From: Haloplanus sp. HW8-1
GTDB taxonomy: Archaea; Halobacteriota; Halobacteria; Halobacteriales; Haloferacaceae
Assembly: GCF_023703795.1 (NCBI RefSeq)
Contig: NZ_CP098518.1
Coordinates: 372,001-436,000 of the forward strand
Length of the DNA: 64,000 bases
Direction of reading: 5' to 3'
This document shows positions 41,228 through 50,498 of the stretch, in pieces (the stretch's first letter is position 1; each line of letters begins with the position of its first letter). Made by a program: the position numbers and the translations under genes. The notes below the pieces were generated by a model that saw only the letters and a list, made by a program, of their open reading frames with translations, was not told the origin of the DNA and ran no database searches.

Positions 41228-43264
41228 GTGAGTCTCGACACCGGAACCGGTCTGGATCGGAGCGTCGATAGCCTCGGCGACCTGTTTTACCCACTCTTTC
41301 GGCGGCTGTTCGACGAGGACGGCGACTTCGTCGACGACGTGGAGACGAAACTGGCACAGGCGCGGATGGCGACGACCGTCGAACTCTACCTCTCGCGGGC
41401 GCTCGCTGTCGGCGTCCTCCTCGGACTCGTGCTGTGGGTTCTCGGTACGTTCGTCGGATACAGCCTCTTCGCGCTCGGTGTCCTCTCACCCGAGACGTTC
41501 TCGACGGGGGCGCATATCCCCAACGAAACCGTCGTGTCGTTCATCGAGCGGATCAAGGTCCCCGCGGCCGTCGGTATTCTCGGCCTCGTCACGGGATCGA
41601 TCGGCTTCATCACGGGCTTTGGCACCCTCGTCGCCATCCCCTATTCGCGGGCTTCGGGCCGTGAACGGGAGATCAACATGCTGCTTTCGGACTCCATTTC
41701 GTTCATGTACGCCCTCTCGGTTGGGGGGCTCAACCAACTGGAGATCCTGGAGGCGATGGCCCGTGCCGAGGACACCTACGGCGAGGTGGCCCAGGAGTTC
41801 CAGAGCATCGTCCAGGAGACGAAGTATTTCGGGACCGACTATCGGAACGCCATCCGGGAGCAGGCGGCCGAGACTCCGAGTGACGACCTCTCACAGTTCC
41901 TGACCGATATGCTCTCTATCGTCAATTCCGGCGGGAATATGGAGGCCTTTCTCTCCGACAAGAAGGACAAGCACATGCGCACCGCCAAACAGCAACAGGA
42001 GGTCACGCTCGATACCCTCGAACTGTTCGGCGAGATGTACATGACCCTCTCGCTGTTTCCTCTCCTTCTGATCATCATCCTCGTCATCATGAGCATGCTC
42101 GGCGAGGCCCAGGAGTTCATGCTGTTCGGGACGGTGTACGCGCTCATACCGATCACCGGCGTGATGTTTCTGGTGCTGGTCTCGACGGTGAAACAGGACG
42201 AACCCGGCGACGGCTACCTCCAGCCCGCGGGCAGCGACGACCACGACCCCGTCGCCGACGCCGAACGCGGTGGCCTCCGACATCTCGGCATCGTCGAGGG
42301 GTTCGTCGGTACCTTCGGCATCTTCGACCGAATCAAATCCCGCGAGGGGACCTTCCGAACGAAACAGCTCCTGCGGAACCCGCATCACTTCTTCCGGGAC
42401 CATCCGACATACACGCTCGCGCTGACCGCCCCCGCGGCGCTGGTGTTGCTGGCCTTCGCGGGTGTGAGCGGCGCGGCGCCGACGACGTGGGACGGCATGG
42501 TGGCGGCGCCCGTCTGGGGCACCTTCGTCTGGGTGTACGTCCCGCTGTACGTCCTGTTGATCCCGCTCGGCGTCTTCCACGAGTGGAGCGTCCGGACCCG
42601 TGCGGCGATCACCGGAAAACTCTCCGACAACCTCCGGAAACTGTCGAGTGCGAACGATACTGGACAGACGCTACTGGAGTCGATTCAGACCACCGCGGAG
42701 ACGTCCTCGGGCAAACTCGCCGACGAACTCGACGTCATCTACGCCAAGGTGAACTACGGGATGAGCCTGCGGAACGCGCTGATCGAGTTCAACAACAAGT
42801 ATCACGTCCCACGGCTGGCGCGGACGGTAAAGCTCATCAGCAAGGCCCAGGAGGCCTCCAGTCAGATCACCCAGGTGTTGACGACGGCCGCCCAGGCCAG
42901 CGAAAACCAGGACGACATCGAGCGCGAGCGCCGCTCCCGGACCCGGATGCAGGTGGCGATCATCCTGATGACCTACCTCACCCTGCTCGGCGTGATGGCC
43001 ATCCTCAAGACGCAGTTCCTCGACGTCATGGCGGGGCTGACCGAGCAGGCTTCCGGGAGCGGCGGCGGCGGTGGCTCCTCGCAGTTCGGCGGTGGCATCG
43101 ACACACAGCTCCTGTCGCTGCTCTTTTTCCACGCCGTCACCCTCCAGGCCGTCCTCTCGGGGATCATCAGCGGCTACATCCGGACGGCGAAGCTGATGGC
43201 CGGCATCAAGTTCGTGGTGATCCTGCAAACGATCGCGCTGGCCGTATGGCTGGTGGTTGGATGA
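41228..43264 (+). CDS. PilC-type membrane platform protein of a type IV pilus system
   Basis: The protein has 678 residues starting at GTG 41228. Two T2SSF halves are clear. The first runs from a helix near residue 60 (LALVLW region) through MYALSVGGLNQLEILEAMAR to a triple hydrophobic stretch LSLFPLLLIIILVIMSMLG. The second has AAPVWGTFVWVYVPLYVLLI, then KLSDNLRKLSSANDTGQTLL and a C-terminal membrane segment. PilC anchors the ATPase and assembles pilins. Directly after pilB and overlapping the next gene (ATGA, 43261-43264). Confidence 0.87.
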   Translation: MSLDTGTGLDRSVDSLGDLFYPLFRRLFDEDGDFVDDVETKLAQARMATTVELYLSRALAVGVLLGLVLWVLGTFVGYSLFALGVLSPETFSTGAHIPNETVVSFIERIKVPAAVGILGLVTGSIGFITGFGTLVAIPYSRASGREREINMLLSDSISFMYALSVGGLNQLEILEAMARAEDTYGEVAQEFQSIVQETKYFGTDYRNAIREQAAETPSDDLSQFLTDMLSIVNSGGNMEAFLSDKKDKHMRTAKQQQEVTLDTLELFGEMYMTLSLFPLLLIIILVIMSMLGEAQEFMLFGTVYALIPITGVMFLVLVSTVKQDEPGDGYLQPAGSDDHDPVADAERGGLRHLGIVEGFVGTFGIFDRIKSREGTFRTKQLLRNPHHFFRDHPTYTLALTAPAALVLLAFAGVSGAAPTTWDGMVAAPVWGTFVWVYVPLYVLLIPLGVFHEWSVRTRAAITGKLSDNLRKLSSANDTGQTLLESIQTTAETSSGKLADELDVIYAKVNYGMSLRNALIEFNNKYHVPRLARTVKLISKAQEASSQITQVLTTAAQASENQDDIERERRSRTRMQVAIILMTYLTLLGVMAILKTQFLDVMAGLTEQASGSGGGGGSSQFGGGIDTQLLSLLFFHAVTLQAVLSGIISGYIRTAKLMAGIKFVVILQTIALAVWLVVG

Positions 43265-43800
43265 TCGACGACCGCGGACAGACGACGCTCGATTTCGCCA
43301 TCGGCACCAGCGTGTTTCTCGTCACCGTCGCCTTCGTCGTGGCCTTCGTTCCCGGCATCTTCCAACCGTTCGCCGACGGCCCGCAGGAGGAACTCGCAAG
43401 TGTCGACCGGATCGCCGACACCATCGTCCACGACCTCCTCGACGGCGGCGACGACACCACCGCGCTGGACCGGGAGTGTACCATCTACCTGTTCAACGAC
43501 ACGGACACCGACCCCGACACCTGTCCGTTCGACGACGCGGATCCGCTCGCCGAACAGGTCGGCCTCACCGAGAGGCACCACGTGAACGTCACCGTCGTGG
43601 GCGGCGATCCGAACGGCGACTCGCCGAACCCGGTCTGTACCGACGGAGAAAACGTCTTCGTGAGCGAATCCGACGACTGCACGAGCGGCGTCGCCCTCGA
43701 CGCGGGCGAACCCCTCCCCGACAGCGGTGCGTCGGTGATCGGTCGGCGGATCGTCCACGTCGACGGGACCATCGCGACGATAATCGTCAGGATGTGGTGA
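43261..43800 (+). CDS. Pilin-like protein (179 aa) of pilus locus 2
   Basis: The N-terminus MIDDRGQTTLDFAIGTSVFL is a class III-like signal: short charged tail, Q at the expected cleavage position, then a hydrophobic helix to about residue 35. QTTLDF fits the archaeal pilin QxSxE pattern with Thr and Asp substituted. The outer domain contains two Cys pairs (DRECTIYLF, PDTCPFDDA; PNPVCTDG, SDDCTSG), likely disulfides. ATGA overlap with pilC and GTGA overlap with the next gene. Likely a minor pilin; not a proven pilus subunit. Confidence 0.75.
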   Translation: MIDDRGQTTLDFAIGTSVFLVTVAFVVAFVPGIFQPFADGPQEELASVDRIADTIVHDLLDGGDDTTALDRECTIYLFNDTDTDPDTCPFDDADPLAEQVGLTERHHVNVTVVGGDPNGDSPNPVCTDGENVFVSESDDCTSGVALDAGEPLPDSGASVIGRRIVHVDGTIATIIVRMW

Positions 43801-44396
43801 CCGTGCGCGCACAGGCACACACGCTCGAAGCGATCACGGCGGGGATGATCCTGCTAGCGAGCGTCGTCTTCGCGCTGCAGGTGACCGCGGTTACCCCGCT
43901 GTCCGCGAGTACCTCGAGCCAGCACATCGAGAACCAGCAGCAGGCGTCGGCGGCTGGCGTGCTCGATACGGCTCGCGAGACGGGTGCGCTCGACGCAGCC
44001 GTCGTCCACTGGGACGACACGAACGGGTCGTTACACGGCGTCTCGGCCGGGGCCTACACGACCGACCCCGAGGTCAACCGAACGCGTCTCGGACACATGC
44101 TCCTCGATACGTTCCAGTCCCGCGGCATCGCGTTCAACGTCTACGTCGCCTACACCACCGACACGGGGACCGTCGACCGAACGCGGTTCATCTATCGGGG
44201 CGAACCCAGCGACAACGCCGCCACGGCCACGACGTCGCTGGCGCTCTACGACGACGACCCGCTGTACGACGCGAACGGTACGGCGACGAACACCACCGTC
44301 GCCGGATCGAGTAGCTACGCCAACTTCGTCCCGCCGGGGTCGGACACCGGCCTGTACAACGTTGTGGTGGTAGAGGTGGTCGTATGGCGGATGTGA
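43797..44396 (+). CDS. Pilin-like protein (199 aa) of pilus locus 2
   Basis: GTG 43797 overlaps the previous stop (GTGA). The start MTVRAQAHTLEAITAGMILL again has a charged tail followed by AQxxTLE and a membrane helix (about residues 13-32). The ectodomain is Thr/Asp/Asn-rich with NGS, NRT, NGT and NTT sequons, and ends VVVVEVVVWRM. No cysteine is present. Its stop is 9 bases beyond the next ATG (44384), a 13-base overlap. Function unknown; topology matches minor pilins. Confidence 0.72.
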   Translation: MTVRAQAHTLEAITAGMILLASVVFALQVTAVTPLSASTSSQHIENQQQASAAGVLDTARETGALDAAVVHWDDTNGSLHGVSAGAYTTDPEVNRTRLGHMLLDTFQSRGIAFNVYVAYTTDTGTVDRTRFIYRGEPSDNAATATTSLALYDDDPLYDANGTATNTTVAGSSSYANFVPPGSDTGLYNVVVVEVVVWRM

Positions 44397-45646
44397 GCCT
44401 CCCGGTGCCGACGGGCGACGGCTCGACCGACCGCGCCCAGTTGCTCCTGGTCGGCGCGCTCACCCTCGCGGTCGTGTTCCTCTCGCTCAGCCTGCTTCTC
44501 AACTCGGTGATCTACACCGAGAACTTGGCGACCCGGCAGACGAACACGGACGTCGAGAAGACGACGACGTTCCGCTTTGCGGCCGTCGACGTACTCGGTG
44601 ACGCCATCGAACACGTCAACCGCGGGGACGCCCCCGACTTCGCGACGCGGCACGACGACTACCGGAACGTCACCGGGGCGACCGTATCGATGCTCGCGAA
44701 CCACTCCGCGACCGACGGCCTGGCGACCGACGTCGAGCGACGGACTGTCCGTCGGGGGACCCGCATCGTCGACGACAACGCTACCTCGACGCTGACACCG
44801 GAGAACGACTCTACGGCCAACTGGACGGTCGTGACGGACGCACGGGTTCGCAACGCTCGACTGCACGTCGAAACCGGCGCCGTTGTTCGGATCGTCGTCG
44901 ACAACGGCACGGCGCGGGACGTCGTCCTCGACGGTACCGCGGACGAACTCCGCGTCGAGGGCGAAAGCGAGGCGTGTTCGCTCACCGCCGGTCGCAACTG
45001 GGTCGACCTGACGGCCGCGCAGGTCGACGGCGAGCGGTGCCGTGCCCTGACGACGCTCCCGTTCGACGACGAGGTGAACGTCTCGATCGAGAACGGGGCC
45101 GACGCGACGGGGACGTACTCGCTCGTGGTCGATCGGTACGAGGTCGGAACCCGATCGGCGGTCGACACGCGGAACTACCCCGATCAGTGTACGCCCCCGT
45201 CGCCGTCGACGTACAACGACAGCGACGCGGGCGGGCCGTACACGTCACCGGCGGTGTACGCCTCGACTGCGAACGTCTCGGTTCGGAGTCAGGACATCGA
45301 CTACCGGCGGACGATACGTGCGGCTCCCGGCGAGGTCGGCGGACCGCCGACCGATCCCACCTTCGAGCGGTACGACGTGACCAACACCACGACCTCGCTC
45401 CAGGTCGACTGGAACGTGACGGATCCGAACGGCGACTTCGACTACGTCGAGGTCAGCCTCTACAACCGCTCCGACGGCTCGACGAATGTCCGCTCGTCGA
45501 ACGTCTCCGACAGTTCCGAGACGTTCACGGGACTGTCAAATAGCTCGGCGTACGCCATCAACGCGACGGCGGTCGACGGGGCGTCGAACCGTCGGTTCGT
45601 ATCGGAGATCCACAGCCCCGACGGCGGCGGGGGGTGTCCGCCGTGA
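44384..45646 (+). CDS. Single-pass surface protein (420 aa) of pilus locus 2
   Basis: The short tail MADVSLPVPTGDGSTDRAQL leads to one helix (LLLVGALTLAVVFLSLSLLL). The ectodomain of about 370 residues is Asp/Thr-rich and holds some fifteen N-glycosylation sequons. The last 120 residues (TTSLQVDWNVTDPNGDFDYV) look like a fibronectin III or similar Ig-like domain. Cysteines in EACSL and DGERCRA, and DQCTPP and GGCPP near the end, may bond. Overlaps its neighbours by 13 and 4 bases. Possibly a tip or adhesive subunit; inferred. Confidence 0.72.
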   Translation: MADVSLPVPTGDGSTDRAQLLLVGALTLAVVFLSLSLLLNSVIYTENLATRQTNTDVEKTTTFRFAAVDVLGDAIEHVNRGDAPDFATRHDDYRNVTGATVSMLANHSATDGLATDVERRTVRRGTRIVDDNATSTLTPENDSTANWTVVTDARVRNARLHVETGAVVRIVVDNGTARDVVLDGTADELRVEGESEACSLTAGRNWVDLTAAQVDGERCRALTTLPFDDEVNVSIENGADATGTYSLVVDRYEVGTRSAVDTRNYPDQCTPPSPSTYNDSDAGGPYTSPAVYASTANVSVRSQDIDYRRTIRAAPGEVGGPPTDPTFERYDVTNTTTSLQVDWNVTDPNGDFDYVEVSLYNRSDGSTNVRSSNVSDSSETFTGLSNSSAYAINATAVDGASNRRFVSEIHSPDGGGGCPP

Positions 45647-46098
45647 CCCTCCGTGTGGACCGCCGGGGAAGTTCGACGACGCTCGGTTACGTCCTGTCGC
45701 TCGGTATCGCTGCGATCCTCATTTCGGGGCTGATCGTCGCCGGGGGTGGGCTGATGGAGAGTCAGCGCGACCAGTCGGCACGGACCGAACTCCAGGTGGT
45801 CGGACAGACGCTCGCCGAGGAGGTGGCGAGCGCGGGACGACTCGCGGACTGTCCGTCGTGTGAACTCCGACTTCGGGTCGACCTCCCCACCCGCATCGCC
45901 GGCGGAGCCTATCTGATCGAGGTGACCGACGCCGCCGGCACGGGGATCTATCGAGTCGTCCTGAACACGAGCGTGACTGACGTGACGGCCTCGGTTCGCT
46001 TCCGGTCGCGACTCCCCGTCGACGAGACCAGCGTCGCTGGCGGCCCGGTCGTGATCGTGTACGACTCGGGAACTCTGGAGGTGCGCGACGCCGAATGA
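45643..46098 (+). CDS. Pilin-like protein (151 aa) of pilus locus 2
   Basis: GTG 45643 overlaps the preceding stop (GTGA); a GTG nine bases earlier is less likely. MTLRVDRRGSSTTLGYVLSL opens with Arg-rich tail, then a membrane helix (LGYVLSLGIAAILISGLIVA), then a short beta-rich domain with a Cys pair ADCPSCELR (CPSC). The layout recalls Tad/TadE-like pseudopilins. ATGA overlap with the next gene. Confidence 0.72.
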   Translation: MTLRVDRRGSSTTLGYVLSLGIAAILISGLIVAGGGLMESQRDQSARTELQVVGQTLAEEVASAGRLADCPSCELRLRVDLPTRIAGGAYLIEVTDAAGTGIYRVVLNTSVTDVTASVRFRSRLPVDETSVAGGPVVIVYDSGTLEVRDAE

Positions 46099-46859
46099 CC
46101 GACCGCGCCGTCAGCGACGTGGTGGGTTTCGTCCTCGTGTTCTCGCTCATTACGGCCTCCGTGGGGCTGGTGAGCGTGGCCGGCCTCGGGAGCCTGCAGG
46201 ACACACGCGACGCCGAGCGGATCAACAACGGCGAACGCGCCTTCGAGGTGCTCGCGGACAACCACGGCGACATCGTCCACGGCGGCGCGCCCTCGCGGGC
46301 GACCGAGATCAAACTCGCCGAGACGACGCTGACGCTCGCGGGGGCGACGGACTCCGAAGCCACGCTGGAGAGCGGATCGGTGGTCGGGACGACCGAGACA
46401 CGGCCGATCACGTTCGGTCGTTCGGGCGAAGGCCTCGACAGCGGCGTCGTGTACGAGATGGGCGCGGTGATCCGGGTGGATCGGGGCGGAGCCGTAATGC
46501 GTCGCGAACCCCCGTTCTACTTCGACGAGGATCGAACCGTGATCCAGTACGTCGCGCTCGAATCCCAGACCGGGGAGCCCCAGCGCCGCTCCGGATCGAC
46601 GACCGTCCTCGTCCGCGGGGTCCGGGGCACCACCGCGATCTTGGCCCACGAACAGCCGACCGGGAACGTCACGCTCACTATCGACACCGAACCCCGACGG
46701 GCGGCAGCCTGGAAGCGGTATCTCGACGCGGAACTCGACGGGATGACGCCCGCGGCCTCGGCCTGTGATCCCCTCACCGGCAACGGGATGGTCAACTGTA
46801 CGTTCCGGACCGACGACCTCCGCATCAGCCGGACTACGATCCGCGTGTCGATCGACTGA
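46095..46859 (+). CDS. Pilin-like protein (254 aa) of pilus locus 2
   Basis: MTDRAVSDVVGFVLVFSLIT begins with the RAVSDVVGxxLV pattern typical of haloarchaeal pilin-type (DUF1628/PilA-like) signal peptides, with the membrane helix to about residue 30. The outer domain ends with two Cys (SACDPLTGN, VNCTFRT). It is the last plus-strand gene of the operon, its stop abutting the stop of the convergent 489-residue gene with no bases between. Confidence 0.74.
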   Translation: MTDRAVSDVVGFVLVFSLITASVGLVSVAGLGSLQDTRDAERINNGERAFEVLADNHGDIVHGGAPSRATEIKLAETTLTLAGATDSEATLESGSVVGTTETRPITFGRSGEGLDSGVVYEMGAVIRVDRGGAVMRREPPFYFDEDRTVIQYVALESQTGEPQRRSGSTTVLVRGVRGTTAILAHEQPTGNVTLTIDTEPRRAAAWKRYLDAELDGMTPAASACDPLTGNGMVNCTFRTDDLRISRTTIRVSID

Positions 46860-48329
46860 TCAGCCGACCGTGGCCGTCACGTTGTGTTCCGTGATGTGGA
46901 GGTAGGTGACGACCTTGCCGCTGCCCCCGTAGTAGATGTAGCCCGAGGAGCCCGACTCGCCGATCCCCGCGTTGTTCCCGTCGGCGACGATGAGGTCGAA
47001 GCTGGGCCCCATCTCGGCGAAGTAGTGTCTGGTGACGAGCGTCAGGTTCTCCGTATTACCGGACGAGTAGGTGACGTTCGGATCGGGCGAGTGCGATTCG
47101 AACCGCGCGTCGCCGGCGAGCGACTTCGATCCGCTCTTGAAGTGGACGTTGTCGTTTTTCACCTTCTTGAAGGTCATGTCCGTCCCGTCTTCGGGCGTGA
47201 GGTCGACGTCGACCCAGATCTCGTCGCCGTCGGCGGGCTTGCCGTTCACCTCCCCACACTCCGTCTCCAGGTAGTCGTCGCTGTACCAGCCGTGGTGCGT
47301 GTCGCCGCCGTCGTCGCTGTAGTAGATCGACAGCGTCACGTCCTCGTTACAGTCGTTGACGCCGTTCCCGCCGACGTGGATCTCGAACTCCTCTTGGCCC
47401 TCCCTGGCGTAGAACGACCAGTCCAGATTCGAGAACGAGGACTCCTCGGTGTCCTGCGGACGGATGGTAAACGAGAAGTCATCGAGCGAGTGACCGCCGT
47501 CCATCCCGCGGACCGTGACTCCCTGAGTCTCCGGTGGCATCTGGAAGTCCCCAAGGGTGCCGATACTGAGCAGTTCGACCGTCACCTGATTGGACGCCGG
47601 ATAGGTGACGTTGCCGTCGGTCCGGGTCTCGAAGTACGACCCCCACGCCTCGGCGTACTCGCTCCAGATGGTGACCACCACGGTCCCGTTCTCCACCGGA
47701 TTCTGGTACTCGCTATCGTCGGGATACGTCTCGTTCGTGGGGTAGAGGGACTCGCTGGTCCCCGGGGCGCTGGCGCCGACGGTCGTCCGGCCTGCGGCGC
47801 TCCCGTTCCCCCGGATGCGGACGAGCGGGAAGGTGAGCGAGCCCTCGCGGTAGTGGAACTCCGGCGGCGAGACCATCCGCGTCGAGCCGTCGTCGTACCG
47901 CCGCCACACGCCGCCGCCCTGGTAGGCGATGGATTCGTCGCCGCTCCGGTAGACGATGGCCCCGAGCGACGTGTTCGACACCAGTTTGGTGTCGTTGCTC
48001 TCGTCGTAGTTCCGGTGGACGATCCGGATGGTCCCCGCGTCCTCGTCGACGGTGTACCCGCCGTTGGACGTTGGGAGGTCGACTGACTGACGCTCCGAAT
48101 CGCCGAGCGCGACGGTCGACAGCCGGGAGTCGAGGAGGGTCATGCCGTTCTCGGCGCGGTCGAGTTCCGACCGCGACTGGACGCTCTCGATGGCCGAGAA
48201 CCCGAAGGTGACGACCACCGTCGTCGAGACGAGGACGAGACCGATCACGAGAATCACCCCGAGCGGCTCGGCCTGTGACTGCCGGTCACGCACGAACCGG
48301 TACAGCCAGGGGGAGCGTGACCGCGACAT
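46860..48329 (-). CDS. Large pilin-like surface protein (489 aa)
   Basis: The tail MSRSRSPWLYRFVRDRQSQA ends in QSQAEPLGVILVIGLVLV, a pilin-type junction (QAEP) followed by a membrane helix. The 440-residue ectodomain is acidic, with sequons (NDT, NTS, NGS, NGT, NVT) and repeated Gly/Asp turn motifs (YYSDDGGDTHHG), and carries CNEDVTLS and ETECGEV as potential disulfides. Related to the family at 46095 only in the N-terminal segment. Convergent with the pilus operon, so it is likely under its own promoter. Role unknown; a surface or adhesive pilin is plausible. Confidence 0.73.
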   Translation of the reverse strand: MSRSRSPWLYRFVRDRQSQAEPLGVILVIGLVLVSTTVVVTFGFSAIESVQSRSELDRAENGMTLLDSRLSTVALGDSERQSVDLPTSNGGYTVDEDAGTIRIVHRNYDESNDTKLVSNTSLGAIVYRSGDESIAYQGGGVWRRYDDGSTRMVSPPEFHYREGSLTFPLVRIRGNGSAAGRTTVGASAPGTSESLYPTNETYPDDSEYQNPVENGTVVVTIWSEYAEAWGSYFETRTDGNVTYPASNQVTVELLSIGTLGDFQMPPETQGVTVRGMDGGHSLDDFSFTIRPQDTEESSFSNLDWSFYAREGQEEFEIHVGGNGVNDCNEDVTLSIYYSDDGGDTHHGWYSDDYLETECGEVNGKPADGDEIWVDVDLTPEDGTDMTFKKVKNDNVHFKSGSKSLAGDARFESHSPDPNVTYSSGNTENLTLVTRHYFAEMGPSFDLIVADGNNAGIGESGSSGYIYYGGSGKVVTYLHITEHNVTATVG

Positions 48330-48449
48330 TGGAGGGGGAAGGCAGCCGACACGTAAAAGCCGAGTGGCCGATTCTCCGCTCTGAGATCCGGCGGATCCCA
48401 GTCGTCACCGAGCAACAGGTCTATATCCGTGCTCCCGTTGGCTCGGAGT

Positions 48450-49844
48450 ATGCGACACGATACCACGTTCCTCGACGACCTCGGTCTCGCAGCCCACCAG
48501 ATGTCCGTCGGGGACGCCGACCGCGAACAACGGTCCCACGACTGGGGGACTGCACGGGAGGACGGCGTTCGGCCCGACGTCGTGGTCTGGCCCGAGTCCA
48601 CGGCGGACGTGTCGTCGATCCTCGACGCTGCGACCGATCACGGCGTTCCCGTGACGCCCTACGCCGCCGGGACGAGTCTGGAGGGCAACGCCGTCCCCGT
48701 CGAGGGCGGTATCACGCTCGATATGACGCGAATGGACGCCGTCCTCGATATCCGGCCCGACGACCTGCAGGTCGACGTCCAGCCCGGCATCCTCGGCGAC
48801 GACGTGAACGAGGCGGTGGCGAAACACGGGCTCTTCCTCCCGGCGCTCCCCTCCTCGGGGGCCATCTCCACCATCGGCGGCATGCTCGCCAACGACGCCA
48901 GCGGGATGAAGACGGTCAAGTACGGGGAGGTGAGCGATTGGGTACTGGGGATGGAAGTCGTCCTCCCGACCGGCGAGGTGATCACGACCGGCAGCACGGC
49001 TGCCAAGACCTCCAGCGGCTACGATCTCGGCGACCTGATCGTCGGTAGCGAGGGCACGCTCGGCGTCATCACGCGCGTGACGATCCAGCTCGCCGGTCGC
49101 CCCCGGCAGGTCCGTGGCGGCCGTGCGTACTTCGAGACTCTCAACGACGCCGCCGAGGCGGTGTTCGACGCCGTCCGCTCCGGCGTCGACGTGGCGAAGA
49201 TCGAACTCATCGACCGCCTGAGCGCCGCCATGTCCAACGCCCATCTCGACACCGACCTCCCGGACGTCCCGATGGTGTTCGTCGAGTTCCACGCCGACCA
49301 CGGGATCGAGGACGAAATCGAGTTCTGTCGCACCGTGTTCGAGGCCCACGGCGTGACCGAGTTCGAGGTGGCCGAGAACGACCGCGGCATGGCCGATCTG
49401 TGGGCGGCCCGGCGGGAACTGGCAGAGGCACTCGAACCCTACGAGGAGCAGCTCTCGCCGCTCACTCCCGGCGACGTGACCGTCCCCATCAGCGAGTATC
49501 CGGGGATGATCCGATACGCGAAGGAACTCGGCGAGCAGGAGGACTTCCTCATCCCCTGTTTCGGCCACGCGGGCGACGGCAACCTCCACTACGCGGTCAT
49601 GGTCGACCCCGACGATCCCGAGGACGTGGCCCACGGGAAGGAGGTCTCCCGACGGATCGTCGAGCACGCCATCGAACTCGGCGGCACGTCGACGGGTGAA
49701 CACGGCATCGGTCTCGGCAAACAGGACTACCTCGTGGCCGAACACGGCGACGCCGCCGTGGACGCGATGCGCTCGATCAAAGACGCCCTCGATCCCGCCG
49801 GCATCATGAACCCCGGCAAGGTGTTCGACGGCCCGACGGCCTGA
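48450..49844 (+). CDS. FAD-binding oxidase, GlcD/D-lactate dehydrogenase type
   Basis: The protein has 464 residues from ATG 48450; CTATATCC at 48421-48428 is its TATA box. The FAD-binding PCMH-type domain shows PESTADVSSILDAATDHGVP, TPYAAGTSLEGNAVP, ALPSSGAISTIGGMLANDAS and SEGTLGVITRVTIQL. The cap domain ends with FGHAGDGNLHYAV and GTSTGEHGIGLGKQ, signatures of the GlcD/DLD oxidase C-terminal half. Such enzymes oxidise glycolate or D-lactate. No GlcE/GlcF genes are adjacent and the N-terminus has no Cys-rich ferredoxin domain, so the acceptor is unclear. Confidence 0.85.
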   Translation: MRHDTTFLDDLGLAAHQMSVGDADREQRSHDWGTAREDGVRPDVVVWPESTADVSSILDAATDHGVPVTPYAAGTSLEGNAVPVEGGITLDMTRMDAVLDIRPDDLQVDVQPGILGDDVNEAVAKHGLFLPALPSSGAISTIGGMLANDASGMKTVKYGEVSDWVLGMEVVLPTGEVITTGSTAAKTSSGYDLGDLIVGSEGTLGVITRVTIQLAGRPRQVRGGRAYFETLNDAAEAVFDAVRSGVDVAKIELIDRLSAAMSNAHLDTDLPDVPMVFVEFHADHGIEDEIEFCRTVFEAHGVTEFEVAENDRGMADLWAARRELAEALEPYEEQLSPLTPGDVTVPISEYPGMIRYAKELGEQEDFLIPCFGHAGDGNLHYAVMVDPDDPEDVAHGKEVSRRIVEHAIELGGTSTGEHGIGLGKQDYLVAEHGDAAVDAMRSIKDALDPAGIMNPGKVFDGPTA

Positions 49845-49861
49845 CACGCAGCCGATTCGGG

Positions 49862-50275
49862 TCAGGACTCGGCGCTGTACAGATACAGGGTGGCGACGGC
49901 GAACAGCCCCTCCGCCGCCTTGGCGACGACCGCCATCACGTTGAGTTCCCCGCGCATGTAGAACGCGGAGACGAAGCCCTCGAACCCGCCGAAAAAGAAG
50001 AACGCGAGGAAGGTGACGATGGCGTAGCCCGCCGCGACCAAGTACAGTTCACGGCGCCAGTAACGGGTCAGGAAGACGGCGATCCCACCCAGGAACCCGA
50101 GTCCGTTGAGCGCAAAGAGGATGGCGAGGGTCCGGCTGAACCCGATCACCCGGGGCGCGAGGAGCAGATGGATCACGGCCGTCACCGCCGCCAGTGCGAT
50201 GGCGACGTAGCCGACGGGAGTCCCCGGAAGATCGACGACCGATCCGCCGCTCGCCCGCGTGTCGCTCACGCCCAT
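49862..50275 (-). CDS. Conserved haloarchaeal membrane protein (137 aa)
   Basis: Four membrane helices can be placed: VGYVAIALAAVTAVIHLLLA, LAILFALNGLGFLGGIAVFL, LYLVAAGYAIVTFLAFFFFG and a final one (AVVAKAAEGLFAVATLYLYS). A Gly-Phe rich loop follows the third. No charged residue inside the helices suggests a transporter. The family is haloarchaeal, function unknown. Convergent with the GlcD gene (17-base gap). Confidence 0.78.
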   Translation of the reverse strand: MGVSDTRASGGSVVDLPGTPVGYVAIALAAVTAVIHLLLAPRVIGFSRTLAILFALNGLGFLGGIAVFLTRYWRRELYLVAAGYAIVTFLAFFFFGGFEGFVSAFYMRGELNVMAVVAKAAEGLFAVATLYLYSAES

Positions 50276-50403
50276 CCGTATCCCTCCGGTTCACGCGTAT
50301 CGACGGCTGGTTCGTCGTTCCTCGAAGACGCCGCGACGGTCGACTGTGGACCCGCTGCCTGCGTCGACGGGGACGCGGCTCCACCGAATTCGGATCGTGG
50401 CAT
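50266..50403 (-). CDS. Doubtful 45-residue ORF upstream of the membrane gene
   Basis: ATG 50403 opens MPRSEFGGAASPSTQAAGPQ and ends GYGWA at TGA 50266, overlapping the start of the next gene by 10 bases. It has no predicted fold and a low-complexity Ala/Ser/Pro content; codon use is normal. The 223-base gap 50276-50498 holds nothing else I can support. It may be a small coupled protein or chance. Confidence 0.25.
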   Translation of the reverse strand: MPRSEFGGAASPSTQAAGPQSTVAASSRNDEPAVDTREPEGYGWA

Positions 50404-50498
50404 ACACCGGACTGTCAGGGGCGCGAAACAAAGATCGATTGGTACGATCGTCGAAACGACGGACCGGATCAAACGACGGCGTGCGACTCAGTTCGGAC

